A DNA stretch of 64,000 bases from CAVYXK01 sp963708245 (GTDB lineage: Bacteria > Pseudomonadota > Alphaproteobacteria > Acetobacterales > Acetobacteraceae). The notes beneath the pieces are model-generated. The model saw only the letters and a list, made by a program, of their open reading frames with translations. It made no database searches and was not told the origin of the DNA. Every line of letters starts with the position of its first letter. The stretch's first letter is position 1. A program made the translations under genes and the position numbers. The stretch lies in assembly GCA_963708245.1 (NCBI GenBank), contig OY970201.1:7316001-7380000 (forward strand). The letters run 5' to 3'. Of the stretch, positions 9,430 to 18,861 are shown one piece after another.

Positions 9430-11250
9430 TTCAGTGCAGACGCATCTCGGCTGGCACGCAACAACCGAGATTGGCACCAGCTTCTGGAATTGTGTTCACT
9501 GTTCGGGGTGCTGATCGCAGACGGCGAGCGCCTGTATGACCCTGCAGCCTATCACGACAGGCTGCTCCTGGGCTTGTCAGGGATCATGAGCGAGGCGGAG
9601 CTGCATCAGATCAAAATCCGCCTCCATCAAGGCGAGCGCCAGAAGGCAGCGCGCGGCGAGCTGCGATTACCACTTCCGGCTGGCCTGATCCACAACCGAG
9701 ACGGCAGTGTCACCCTCAATCCAGATGAGGAGGTACAGCAGCGGCTCCGGCTGGTCTTTACGAAATTTCGGGAGCTGCGCAGTGCCAAGGCGGTCATGCG
9801 ATATCTACGACGCCACAACCTGCTGTTCCCTGTGCGACCGCTTCGTGGCTCGGCGCCGCATGAAGTCGTCTGGCGCGTGGCCAACAATGCTCGTGTGATC
9901 CACATTTTGAAGAACCCAGCCTATGCTGGCGCTTACGTCTATGGCCGGCGACGGCCGGAGCCGCTGCGGCGACGGCCAGGTAGCGATCGTATCGGGACGG
10001 TGGCGGTTCCGCCTGAGGATTGGTCGATCTGCCTCAAGGACGCCCATCCGGCTTATGTCGACTGGGAAGAGTTCATGGCAAATCAACGGCAGCTGGCTAA
10101 TAATGTCGCACGCTACGATGCGGGCCGATCCGGTGCGCCCCGCAAGGGCAGTGCTCTGCTGCAGGGCATCGTCAGTTGCGGTCGGTGTGCCCGCCGCATG
10201 TGCCTGCGCTATTCCGGAACTGATGGCGATTTTCCAGTCTACGTTTGCGTGGCCGACCAAACTTTCGACGGAGGGCCGAAATGCCAAGAGGTGCGAGCCC
10301 TCCAGGTCGACGCTGAGGTAGAACGATTGATCCTGGAGGCGCTGACGCCAGACCGAATCGCGGTGGCGGTTGCTGCCGTGAGTGAGGTCGAAGTGGAGAA
10401 CCGTGCGATAGAGCGACAATGGTCGCTCAAGCGCGAGCGGACCCGCTATGATGCCGAGCGCGCCCGACGCCAGTACGACGCCGTTGAGCCCGAGAACCGC
10501 TTGGTGGCTCGCTCACTCGAGAGGATCTGGGAAGAGCGCTTGAGGCGGGCGGACCAAATCGAGCAGGAATACGAGGCATGGCGTCGTGAGCAGGCCGTCT
10601 CGGTTTCCGACAGCGATCGGCAAGAGATTCTGGCACTGGGCGAGGACTTGCCGAAGCTGTGGCACGCTGCGACGACCACCGCGGCAGAGCGCAAACAGAT
10701 CGTTCGACTGGTGATCAAGGAGGTCATACTGGATCAGAAGCAGCGGCGTGGCTACGTCTGGATCAGGATTATTTGGCAAACCGGCGCGACCAGCGAGCAC
10801 TGGTTGCAACGACGCGTGCAAGGCTATGCGCAGCACGCCGATCAGGAACAACTGAGACGGCGTATCGTCGAACTCAACGGGCTGCAGAAGATGGATGCTG
10901 AGATTGCCGCCACCCTCAACAGGGAAGGGTTTCGGACCGCGCACGGACCACCATTTTCTGGCAACATGGTTCACGTGCTGCGAAAACGGTGGGGGATCCG
11001 GACCGTCAAGATCAACGGCATCGCGGTGAACCCTCCGCGATGGGCCGACGGAAGCTACTCAGTACAGGGTGCAGCCGCGCTGATCGGCATTACACCGCAG
11101 ACCATTTTTGATTGGCTCCGAAAAGGCTGGCTGAAGGGAAAGCAGCTGACCAAGGGCATGCCGTGGCAAATCTCGATATCTCCCGACCAAGTGGCGACGC
11201 CTAGGGCGCGCGCTCGACAGACCATCCGCTCCAATGGAGAGGCATCATGA
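9430..11250 (+). pseudogene. large serine recombinase lacking its N-terminal catalytic region
   Basis: Similarity begins at ADASRLARNNRDWHQLLELC, the middle of the resolvase-type catalytic domain. It continues through GLSGIMSEAELHQIK, the Recombinase domain (about 9690-10100), a zinc ribbon (CGRCARRMCLRY...C), a long coiled coil rich in Arg/Glu, and a C-terminal helix-turn-helix (VQGAAALIGITPQTIFDWLRKG). Roughly the first 100 residues, which carry the nucleophilic serine of the YxRxS motif, are missing. A TGA at about 9392 closes the frame upstream. A truncated product could start at 9490. It should be catalytically dead. Confidence 0.85.
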
Positions 11251-11894
11251 AGGCGTCGAGTTGCCGAAGACGCTCGGCCATTCGCCGAAGGCAAGATTGG
11301 TCGTGACGATCACGGAGGTGCGCTCGTAGAGCCGGCTGACGGTGTGGAACAGCAGCTGCCCGCCGGCCTGTGCGAAGGGCAGATAGCCGAGTTCGTCGAG
11401 CACGACGAAGTCCAGACGGGTGAGATGATCGGCGAGTCGTCCCTGGCGGCCTGCCCGCCCTTCGGCCTCGAGCCGGTTGACCAGATCGACGGTGTTGAAG
11501 AAGCGTCCGCGCGATCCGGCGCGGATACAGCTCCGCGCGATCGCGATCGCCAGATGCGTCTTGCCGGTGCCGGTCCCGCCGACCAGGACGAGGTTGCGCT
11601 GCTGAGCGATGAAGTTGCCGTCGGCAAGATCGCGCACCAGGCTCTCGTTGATCGGCGTTCCGTTGAAGGCAAACTCGTCCACGTCCTTGGCGAGCGGCAG
11701 CTTGGCGATCGTCAGCTGATATCTGATTGAGCGCGCCTGCTTCTCCGAGATCTCTGCCTTGAGCAGATCGCCGACAAAGCGTTGCGGCTCGTGCTTGCGC
11801 TTGATCGCGGTGGCCAGCGTCTCGTCATAGGCGCCCTTCATTCCAAAGAGCTTGAGCTCCCCCATCATGTCGAGGACTTCGGTTCGCTCCATGC

Positions 11895-13391
11895 TCATGT
11901 GCTCCTGAGTTGATCGTATCTGGCGCAATCGGCGACCGGCGCATGGCGGAGTATCAACGCATCCGGCGTAAGGATGATGGCCGCCGGCCCGGGGTCGCGG
12001 TGCCGCGTGAGGATGTTGATGATCACGTCAGATGAGTGGACGCCTTCGGACATCGCCTGCGCGCAGGCAGCTTCGACCGCCGTCAATCCATCCGTCAGCA
12101 CGGCAGCCAGGATGGCGACCATCTGACGATCGCCATCGTCGGACCCGGCGAGCTTGCGCCGCACCCGCTCCAGCGCGGCCGGCAGCACCCAGTCCCTGAA
12201 CGGCGCGCCGTTGCGCAGCGCGCCCGGTTTGCGGGCCAAAACCGGCACGTAATGCCAAGGATCGTAGATCGTCTCGCCTCGGCTGTAGCTGCGGCGGTGT
12301 TCCGCGACGATGCGCCCATCCTGGCGGATGATGATCCGATCGGCGTAGGCATGGATCTCGACAGGCCGGCCGACCGCACTGGCGCTCACGGAGTATTTGT
12401 TATTGTCGAAGCGCACCAGACAGGTCTTCGACACCGACGCGGGCAGCGCGTGGAAGCCATCGAAGCGGCCGCGATAGGCGACAAGCTTCGGCCGCTCTTC
12501 CTCGAAGACTTCCCACACCGTCTGCTCGGGACGCTCGGGATGCGGATGCGCTTTGGCGTAGGCGATGCATCTATCGGTGAGCCAGGCGTTTAGTTCGTCG
12601 TAGGTCTTGAACCGCAGCCTCGGGGTAAAGAAGCGCTCGCGCACCAGGCCTACTTGGTTCTCCACCTGACCCTTCTCCCAGCCCGATGCCGGCGTGCAGG
12701 CGACCGGATCCACCAGATGGTGAGCGCACATCTGCAGGAAGCGGCGGTTGTATTGCCGGTCCTTGCCGATGAAGATCGTCTCCACCGCGGTCTTTATGTT
12801 GTCGTAGATGCCGCGCGTGCAGGCGCCCCTGAAGAGCGCGAAAGCGCGCTCGTGGGCGTCAAACACCATCTCCTGCGTCTCGCGTGGATAGGCGCGAACG
12901 GACATCATGCGGCTATGACACAGGCGGACGTGCGCGACCTTCACAGTCACCGTCACGCCGTTCATCACGACAATCTCGTGGCTCCAGTCGAATTGGTAGG
13001 CCTCGCCCGGCGCGAACGACAGTGGCACGTAAGCGGCCGCCGCCTGGCCCGCGTGCTCCCGGCTCCAGGTCCGGGCGTAGCGTCGGACGGCGTCGTAGCC
13101 GCCGTCGTAGCCCAGCGCCCGCAACTCCTCGAATATGCGGATCAAGGTCAGCCGCTCGCGCGCCGTGCTCTCGACGTTCGCGGTCAGCAGCCGGTCGATC
13201 TCGACCTTCCAACGGCCGAGCTTGGGGCGTGGCTGAACCTCCCGCTCATAGGAAAACGACGTCTCCCCCGACCGAAGCACCTTGCGAACCGTGTTGCGCG
13301 ATATGTTCAGGTCGCGCGCGATCTCCCTGATCGACTTGCCCTTGACCAAATGCTCGCGTCGTATCCGGCCGATCGTCTCCACAATCAGCAT
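11895..13391 (-). CDS. istA: IS21 transposase IstA
   Basis: A 498-residue transposase with an N-terminal helix-turn-helix (GKSIREIARDLNISRNTVRKVLR). The integrase core has QFDWSHEIV as the first catalytic Asp region, a region around RGIYDNIKTAV, and a glutamate in GWEKGQVENQVG. The C-terminal part (KTCLVRFDNNKYSVSA...AEHRRSY) is characteristic of IS21. It appears intact and overlaps istB by 4 bases at ATGA. With IstB broken, the element likely cannot transpose on its own. Confidence 0.95.
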   Translation of the reverse strand: MLIVETIGRIRREHLVKGKSIREIARDLNISRNTVRKVLRSGETSFSYEREVQPRPKLGRWKVEIDRLLTANVESTARERLTLIRIFEELRALGYDGGYDAVRRYARTWSREHAGQAAAAYVPLSFAPGEAYQFDWSHEIVVMNGVTVTVKVAHVRLCHSRMMSVRAYPRETQEMVFDAHERAFALFRGACTRGIYDNIKTAVETIFIGKDRQYNRRFLQMCAHHLVDPVACTPASGWEKGQVENQVGLVRERFFTPRLRFKTYDELNAWLTDRCIAYAKAHPHPERPEQTVWEVFEEERPKLVAYRGRFDGFHALPASVSKTCLVRFDNNKYSVSASAVGRPVEIHAYADRIIIRQDGRIVAEHRRSYSRGETIYDPWHYVPVLARKPGALRNGAPFRDWVLPAALERVRRKLAGSDDGDRQMVAILAAVLTDGLTAVEAACAQAMSEGVHSSDVIINILTRHRDPGPAAIILTPDALILRHAPVADCARYDQLRST

Positions 13392-13444
13392 CCCCCACCG
13401 CCCACCTCAAATCGAAGCAGGCAGCCCACAAGCCACAATTCAGG

Positions 13445-13499
13445 GGGTCAATTTTGGACGCCGATCCCCCGGGCTCAGGGGGTCAAAATTGCACGCCGA
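13445..13499. repeat. IS21 right-end terminal repeats
   Basis: Two direct copies of a 20-bp motif, GGGTCAATTTTGGACGCCGA at 13445-13464 and GGGTCAAAATTGCACGCCGA at 13480-13499. They are inverted relative to the two copies at the left end, as expected of IS21 transposase-binding sites. Confidence 0.85.
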
Positions 13500-14625
13500 A
13501 ACACACAAGCCCGGCCGGGCGCAGCGTCTCCTCGATGCGTGCGCTGGTGAGCAGGCCGCGATCACCCACCATGACCACCCGTTGCAAGCGGAACCGCTGA
13601 CGGAGCTTGTCGATCTGCGAGGCGAGCGTCGCCGGATCGGCGGTGTTGCCGTCGAACACCTCGACCGCCACCGGGCAGCCGTTCGCGGCGCACAGCAGGC
13701 CGATCACCAGTTGCGGGCGATCGCCCCGGTGGTCACGACTGTAACCGTGCTGCGCGAGTTCGCAGCAGCGTCCTTCCAGGTAGGTTGAAGTGACATCGTA
13801 GAGCAGCAGGGTGCCGTCTTTGAGATGACGGCGGGCCAGCGTGGTTTCGATGAACGGCTGTTCGCTCGCCAGCCAGTCGAGCGTCGCGTAGAGCTCGCGG
13901 GCGGTGACACGGCCGAGCTCCAGCATCTCGCCCAACGAATGACAGGCGGTGGTGGTATCCAGCATCCGCGCGGTGGCGAGCTTGGCCGCCGGCTCGAGCA
14001 GTCGGGCGATGATCAGCGCCAGAGCGAGATCACGCCGCCGCTGCGGCGCCCGCCGTGGCAGCAGCCCATCGAGGTCGATCCGTCGGGCGGTGCCCAAGGC
14101 CGCGAGCACGTGGCCGTGCGGCAGGGCGCGGACGATCTCGACCGCCTCGCTGGCGGGCAGCAAGCGCTCCCCGCGCAACACGGCACGCAACTGCTCGATG
14201 CGCTCGGCGGGCCAGGCGGAGAGGTTTGCCAGCGTGCGTTTGCGGGTCTTGCCATCCTCGCGGTAGCTCTCGCGTAGCAGGATGGCCGGGGGCGAGCCTC
14301 GGTTGGGCACCACATCGATATGCATGGACCCACCGGATCAGGCCGAGTCGCGTCGGGTCAAGGGAATTTTGCGGCGTTACATGGCCGCTGATTTGAGATG
14401 TTTCTAGCCTTTTCAGCCTATTATCCGGAAAGTGGATCTAGGTTCGGACTAAAAATTATTACCTGAGACGACGCAGATACCCGTGTGACAGCCCGGTAGC
14501 GACAAAGGCCGCTCCAGTGGAGCCAGTATCCCCGGGGAGTGGCGGGGGCGGCGCGGGGAGCGCCCTTGGACTGGGTCCAAAGGACGGATTGGTTTGACTT
14601 CGCCCAGGTCGGGTCCGCCGACAGA

Positions 14626-14875
14626 TCATGAGCGGTAGCCTTGGCTGGGCCCTCGCAGCACGTCCCGCATGAACTCATAGCTCGACCATATTCTGAAGAG
14701 TTCGACCTGCTCGGGGCCGCCGCGGAAAAGACAGGTCGCGGCCATAGGAACGTCTTTGCCTCCTCGCAGCATCTGGACGGCAGCCAAGAAGCGTGATGGT
14801 CACCTTCTGCGGCGAGGCGTAGCAGGCCATCCTGCAGCATCGGCTGCAGGATGCGTCGAGGCATCGGTGGAACAT
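14626..14875 (-). pseudogene. unidentified gene fragment, frameshifted
   Basis: One frame reads MPRRILQPMLQDGLLRLAAEGD and, after a shift near 14810, another continues FLAAVQMLRGGKDVPMAATC, then VELFRIWSSYEFMRDVL, to a stop. The composition looks like real protein rather than a shadow, but I do not recognise the family. It lies against the edge of the IS1634 element, which may have truncated it. It overlaps the C-terminal tail of the flippase frame. Confidence 0.3.
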
Positions 14876-16353
14876 CGGGAGTCGCGATCAGGAGCCTTGG
14901 CAGTGCGCCCGTACCCGCATGGAGGAACTTTGACGTGGAAACTGGGCAGATGCTGGATCAGCCATTGGCGCACGCCACCAACGTCGAATGCAATCATTCC
15001 GCCGAGATAGATCACAGATCCGGCGACAATCTGCCAGGCGAGCGCCAAGATTCCCGAGAATCTCGTCAGCTCATGGAGAACCGAAAACATGAGCCCGGCA
15101 CTTGCCAGGATCTTGGCCGAGTCGGCCAAAGGGACTGGTAGTCGGAACACGCGTCTGCTGACAATCGCCGCAACAATCAGACTGACCAACAAGGCGCTGA
15201 AGCTGCCGAGCGCAGCCCCCAGCTCACCCAGCGATGGAATCAACCAGACATCTAGCGCGACGTTGACGGCCAACGGAACCAACATCGTCCAGATGAGAGC
15301 CGATGTTCGATGGGCGAGTTGGAATGCGATATCGACATAGAAAGATCGAATGCTCGCTAGGACTGCTGCCGCCGACAGCCATGGGGCAAGAAGAACGACC
15401 GTGTCCCAATAGGCTTGGCCGACCATCAGGTGTGCCAGATTGTTCGATAATGCGATTATGCCTGTCGCCGCGGGGACGACGATCCCGAACAGGACAACAA
15501 AATTTCGCGAGAGCTGGGCTCTTGCGGCCTCCGGAGAACCAAACTCGACCGCTTGCACCGCCATCGAATAAGCTGCGGTCCCGATACCTCCTGCCAATGT
15601 CGCAATCGGCACTTGAGCGACCAGGGTGGCGGCAGTGAACAGCCCGACAGCTCGTGGGCCCAACAGCCCTTGCAGCAGCCATTTGTCAACCGACATAAGG
15701 ATCGTTCCCAGTCCGACGCTGATCGATAATGGGATACCGAAGCGAAACAGCGTACGACAAACCGCCAGATCAAACCGAAAGCGAAGCAGATTGAGCCGAG
15801 GTTCTCGGACGAGCAGGCCGGCGAACAGGAAACTCGCGCCTAGAGCAAGCAAAATTAGGGGCGCGCTCCGGTAGAAGTATGCGGCCGCCGGTACGAGGAG
15901 CGCCGTGGCCACTCCGCGCCCGAAACTCATCCGAAAAAAATCGGTCTCGCGTAGCTCGGCGAGTTGCAGTCGCTGGTTCAACTCAAACCACGCTGCAGCA
16001 AAGGTTGCTGCCAGGCATGCCGCCGCGAGCCCCGTGTAGCGGCCAAGCCCGCCCAAGATCAGGATCAACGCGGCGCCGACAACGCACGACCCGCAGAGCA
16101 CGCGAAAGCACGTCACCACCGTGCCAAAGAACAAATCAGGCTGTTTGGTCGCGGGCGCCATCCGTAGCAGGCTCAGCCCGAGCCACTCGAAGACCCCGAG
16201 CGTCAGGAAAAAGACGATCGATAGACCGAGCGCGTACAACCCGTATTCGGCTGGCGCCAGTAACCGCGTCAGCACCGCGGTGGTCACGACCGCGAGCAAG
16301 CTGGGAATGAGCCGCGCGAGAAGAAAAACCACACGGCTTTTCAAGTTTGTCAC
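14800..16353 (-). CDS. polysaccharide flippase (Wzx/MATE-like membrane protein)
   Basis: About 517 residues with 12 or more hydrophobic segments. The opening FLLARLIPSLLAVVTTAVLTRLLAPAEYG is the conserved start of oligosaccharide flippases (MVF/Wzx superfamily). Such proteins translocate lipid-linked oligosaccharide units across the inner membrane. GTG 16353 places the first helix near the N-terminus and has AGGA close upstream; earlier in-frame codons lack membrane character. The hydrophilic Arg/Pro-rich tail after WLIQHLPSF is unusual and may be an extension caused by the neighbouring rearrangement. It fits the adjacent glycosyltransferase and heptose genes. Confidence 0.85.
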   Translation of the reverse strand: MTNLKSRVVFLLARLIPSLLAVVTTAVLTRLLAPAEYGLYALGLSIVFFLTLGVFEWLGLSLLRMAPATKQPDLFFGTVVTCFRVLCGSCVVGAALILILGGLGRYTGLAAACLAATFAAAWFELNQRLQLAELRETDFFRMSFGRGVATALLVPAAAYFYRSAPLILLALGASFLFAGLLVREPRLNLLRFRFDLAVCRTLFRFGIPLSISVGLGTILMSVDKWLLQGLLGPRAVGLFTAATLVAQVPIATLAGGIGTAAYSMAVQAVEFGSPEAARAQLSRNFVVLFGIVVPAATGIIALSNNLAHLMVGQAYWDTVVLLAPWLSAAAVLASIRSFYVDIAFQLAHRTSALIWTMLVPLAVNVALDVWLIPSLGELGAALGSFSALLVSLIVAAIVSRRVFRLPVPLADSAKILASAGLMFSVLHELTRFSGILALAWQIVAGSVIYLGGMIAFDVGGVRQWLIQHLPSFHVKVPPCGYGRTAKAPDRDSRCSTDASTHPAADAAGWPATPRRRR

Positions 16354-16918
16354 CCGTCCTAATATCAGCTCAGAAAAGTGACATCCGCTGGCCGAACCGT
16401 TCTCGAGCGACCGGCGCAAAACTCGGCCATGCCCGCGGATCTCACCGCGCTTATCGAGGATCGCGATGCTATCCGACTTGGTGCCAAAGGGTCAAGCGAC
16501 AAACCCATTGTTGCCAGAGGATTCGCATTTGAAATTCACTTAGGGAGCGAATCGGGGCTTACTCCGCTCGTGGGCAATCGGTTCAACTCGGGGGGATCTG
16601 GAACCCGCTAGCAGCGGTCGACTTGGTGGACTTGCCCCAGTTCGTGGAGGGGTGAGAGTTTCGGATCAGGCTACCTGGGTGGAGGGCATGTCCTCCTCTT
16701 TCGTGGCATTCTTGGGTTTGGCGCCTGGCGGCGGCATTCTTCCGTCCCTTCCCGCGCGCCGGTGCGGCCGTCACGCGCAGCGGCGGTCAAGGACGGCCCA
16801 CTCTCGGAACCGCCCGAAGCTGGCCAGCACCAGAGGCTGTTACAAAATGCCGCCGGAAGGTTGACTATGCTCCCGAGGAGGTTCCAGTAGGTTGTCCGGC
16901 GCAGCATAGCCACAGCTC
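16354..16918. other. Intergenic stretch, no gene recognised
   Basis: About 565 bases between flippase and glycosyltransferase, both read leftward. Frames such as 16583-16774 on the minus strand show no recognisable domain. It may contain remnants of an older insertion and the flippase promoter; neither can be demonstrated. Confidence 0.35.
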
Positions 16919-17875
16919 CTATGCAATGCGGACACCTCCGTTGCCCCGAGTTACTGACAACTTCTTCTTCAAGACCTCTCTCAGACGCCGGAAGATGTCT
17001 TGGGGAAGCAACCACAAACCAATAAAAACCCAGACGCGCCAGGGTCTGGGTGAGCCGTATTTGAACGCCCGATAGAGCACCACGGCAATTGCCCGGTAGG
17101 CGCGCACCTTGGCCGCCCGCGGCCCCACGACACCCAGGCAAAAAGCCCCGTACGCGCGGCGCGTGATGATTGGCCGCATTCTGTCGATCCAAGCGAGGGA
17201 TTTCATCCATGTATCGCGGGCTTCTTGGAGTGTCTTGCCCTGTTCCTCGAAATACAGAATGGCCAGCACATCCGGTACGGTTTCTATCTTCACCTTCAAT
17301 TGCTTCGATAGGCGCAGGATGAAATCCCAGTCGTCATGCGCGGCATCGACCGCGAACCGCAAGTTCTCAAGCAGTGATCTCGGAATCAGATAACTCGAGG
17401 TCTGAATAAAGCCGATCGCCGCGAACGGTGATCGCTGGTCGAACAAATATTCATCCAGAGGCGTAGAATTATCGTAGATCACATGCGGCAAGACATACGA
17501 AGAGAATGGCGTTACTACCCGGCTGAGGCAACTAATGAGCACATCGCCGCTCTTGGCAGCAAGTTCCAGTTGTTTCTCGATCTTCGACGGCAACCACTCA
17601 TCGTCATCGTCAAGAAACGCGACCCACGCGCCTCTCGCATGGTCGATCCCCAGATTGCGCGCTGACGCACCGTTCAATGGTCGCGGATTAACGATCACGC
17701 GCAACCGTGGATCGTCCACCGACCTGAGAACAGCATCGGTGCTGTCATCAGGCCTGTCTACCACAACCAGTACCTCAAGGTGCGGATAGGTTTGGTTGAA
17801 TACACTAGCAAGTGCGCGCAAGAGCTGCTGGGGTCTGCCCAACGTTGGAATTACGACTGAAACCAGTGACATCAT
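16919..17875 (-). CDS. family 2 glycosyltransferase
   Basis: A 318-residue GT-A fold enzyme that transfers a sugar from a nucleotide donor to a growing glycan at the inner membrane face. Visible motifs are SVVIPTLGRPQQLLRAL at the N-terminus, VDRPDDSTD, the donor/metal site FLDDDDEWLPSKI, and the ED-like acceptor region AAHDDWDFILRLS. A basic, aromatic C-terminal segment (residues 260-300) could associate with the membrane. Start ATG 17875 or the next codon. It is divergent from the heptose genes and probably belongs to the same surface polysaccharide locus. Confidence 0.92.
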   Translation of the reverse strand: MMSLVSVVIPTLGRPQQLLRALASVFNQTYPHLEVLVVVDRPDDSTDAVLRSVDDPRLRVIVNPRPLNGASARNLGIDHARGAWVAFLDDDDEWLPSKIEKQLELAAKSGDVLISCLSRVVTPFSSYVLPHVIYDNSTPLDEYLFDQRSPFAAIGFIQTSSYLIPRSLLENLRFAVDAAHDDWDFILRLSKQLKVKIETVPDVLAILYFEEQGKTLQEARDTWMKSLAWIDRMRPIITRRAYGAFCLGVVGPRAAKVRAYRAIAVVLYRAFKYGSPRPWRVWVFIGLWLLPQDIFRRLREVLKKKLSVTRGNGGVRIA

Positions 17876-18237
17876 ACAAACTTCGTCTTTGCCCGGTGAC
17901 CAGTCAGCCCGTGTTTAGACCCCTGCGTGCTCCGGCGTCCGATTGGTAGTGCATTGCCCGGAAACACGTTTGGCTCGTCCATCCAGAAACCCTGGTCACT
18001 CTTACCACGTTCACTTTTCCCGTTCAACACGTTGGAGATGGAAGGTCGAGGGCTCGGCCCCTTTCTGTTTCGCAGGGATCGGAACGGGAGGAGACGCTCG
18101 CCCAGTGCGCAATTTATCGATGCTGTGGCTGCCGATCGGGGGGTAACTACATTTCATTATGGACAAGAGCCGATGCCGCAGGTAGTCTATCAGATGCCAT
18201 CCCCCATGACTGACGAGGCCTGGGAAACGATACTACA
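17876..18237. other. Divergent intergenic region, likely promoters
   Basis: About 360 bases between the outward-facing glycosyltransferase and SIS-domain genes. By position it should hold the promoters of both units. I found no convincing -35/-10 pair, operator or RNA structure. Confidence 0.4.
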
Positions 18238-18861
18238 ATGCAGGGTTGTATGCCGTTCTCATTGTGCCACTTGCAAGAAACGAAGCAGATTATTGACCTA
18301 CTCGACGTTGCGGTTATTGATCGTATGGTGGGCCGGTTGGTAGCGCTGCGTGCGAAAGGCGGCCGGCTGTTCTTTCTTGGTGTCGGCGGCAGCGCTGGCA
18401 ACTGTTCGCATGCTGTCAATGATTTCCGCAAGATCGTCGGCATCGAGGCTTATGCGCCAACCGACAATGTGTCGGAGCTGACCGCGCGCACCAATGACGA
18501 AGGCTGGGAGACGGTGTTCCTCGAGTGGCTCAAGGTGAGCCGCCTGCGAATGGAGGATGCAGTCTTTGTTTTCTCGGTCGGTGGCGGAAATCTGGAGAAG
18601 AACGTCAGCCCGAACCTGGTGCGTGCACTGCAATATGCCAAGGCCGTCGGGGCAGACATCCTAGGAGTCGTCGGCCGGGACGGCGGATATACGGCCCAGG
18701 TCGGCGACGCGGTTTGCATTATTCCAACGGTGAACCCAGAGTCAGTAACCCCGCACACTGAGGCATTCCAGGCCATAGTGTGGCATCTCCTGGTCTCCCA
18801 TCCGGCGTTGAAGGCAACGCAGACCAAGTGGGAGAGTGTCGCAGAACCGACGGCGCGGTGA
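18238..18861 (+). CDS. SIS-domain sugar isomerase, GmhA-like
   Basis: A 207-residue SIS-domain protein. The phosphosugar-binding loop is FFLGVGGSAGNCSHAVNDFRK, followed by SVGGGNLEKNVSPNL and the C-terminal region VNPESVTPHTEAFQAIVWH. GmhA-type enzymes isomerise sedoheptulose-7-phosphate to D-glycero-D-manno-heptose-7-phosphate. It differs from classical GmhA in length and loop sequence, so a related phosphosugar reaction is possible. The assignment leans on the neighbours: HAD phosphatase, transaldolase, GHMP kinase and nucleotidyltransferase. An alternative start is the second Met at 18250. Its stop overlaps the next start. Confidence 0.82.
   Translation: MQGCMPFSLCHLQETKQIIDLLDVAVIDRMVGRLVALRAKGGRLFFLGVGGSAGNCSHAVNDFRKIVGIEAYAPTDNVSELTARTNDEGWETVFLEWLKVSRLRMEDAVFVFSVGGGNLEKNVSPNLVRALQYAKAVGADILGVVGRDGGYTAQVGDAVCIIPTVNPESVTPHTEAFQAIVWHLLVSHPALKATQTKWESVAEPTAR

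Larger units (their letters stand above)
9194..11267 (+). mobile_element. serine-recombinase element inserted in istB
   Basis: The junctions are defined exactly by the restored istB frame, with GCCGA present at both edges (9189-9193 and 11263-11267). There are no long inverted repeats, as expected for elements moved by large serine recombinases. It contains a truncated recombinase and a fragment of a small accessory frame, so this copy is probably an immobile deletion derivative. Confidence 0.8.
9090..11898 (-). pseudogene. istB: IS21 helper ATPase IstB, split by a serine-recombinase element
   Basis: IstB is the AAA+ ATPase that assists IstA in target selection. The 5' part is 11898-11268, with Walker A VGGTGTGKTHLA and Walker B DFVVLDELGYL. 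The 3' part is 9193-9090 (DPKMTTALLDRLTHHCDIVE...WRFKNRA). Excising 9194-11267 rejoins PSVFG to DPKMTT in frame and gives a normal 244-residue protein. As it stands the 5' part ends after VFGNSTPS. The ATG at 11898 overlaps the istA stop (ATGA). Confidence 0.92.
8900..13505 (-). mobile_element. IS21-family element with an internal insertion
   Basis: Both ends start with TGT (TGTCAATCGGCG and, reversed, TGTGTTTCGGCG) and are flanked by the direct repeat CAAGC at 8895-8899 and 13506-13510, the short duplication usual for IS21. It carries istA and istB. Its 4606 bp exceed the usual ~2.5 kb because a serine-recombinase element of about 2.07 kb sits in istB. It lies within an IS1634 transposase gene. 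Confidence 0.93.
7975..14325 (-). pseudogene. IS1634-family transposase split by IS21
   Basis: The N-terminal part is 14325-13506 and the C-terminal part 8894-7975. Removing the IS21 element and one CAAGC copy restores a single frame of about 579 residues, joining ...LRPAGL to DWITALRAPAIK. Family signs are the LLLYDVTSTYLEG and MVGDRGLLT segments (two candidate catalytic acids) and HVEHAFRSLKTVDLELRP near the C-terminus (third acid). The gene is inactive as it stands, since the first part stops shortly after entering the IS21 end. Confidence 0.88.
7875..14455 (-). mobile_element. IS1634-family element carrying a nested IS21 element
   Basis: The boundaries are approximate. The 5' end is placed by comparing this copy with the truncated second copy: both lose similarity just after GTTCGGACTA (about 14455 and 7874). 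The 3' end is taken as the start of non-matching sequence near 7875. Without the nested 4.6-kb insert the element would be about 2 kb, normal for the family. Its single transposase gene is interrupted. Confidence 0.65.

Noticed and set aside
12654..13550. 298-codon plus-strand frame
   Set aside because: Antisense to istA, which is a complete IS21 transposase; no domain in the shadow product.
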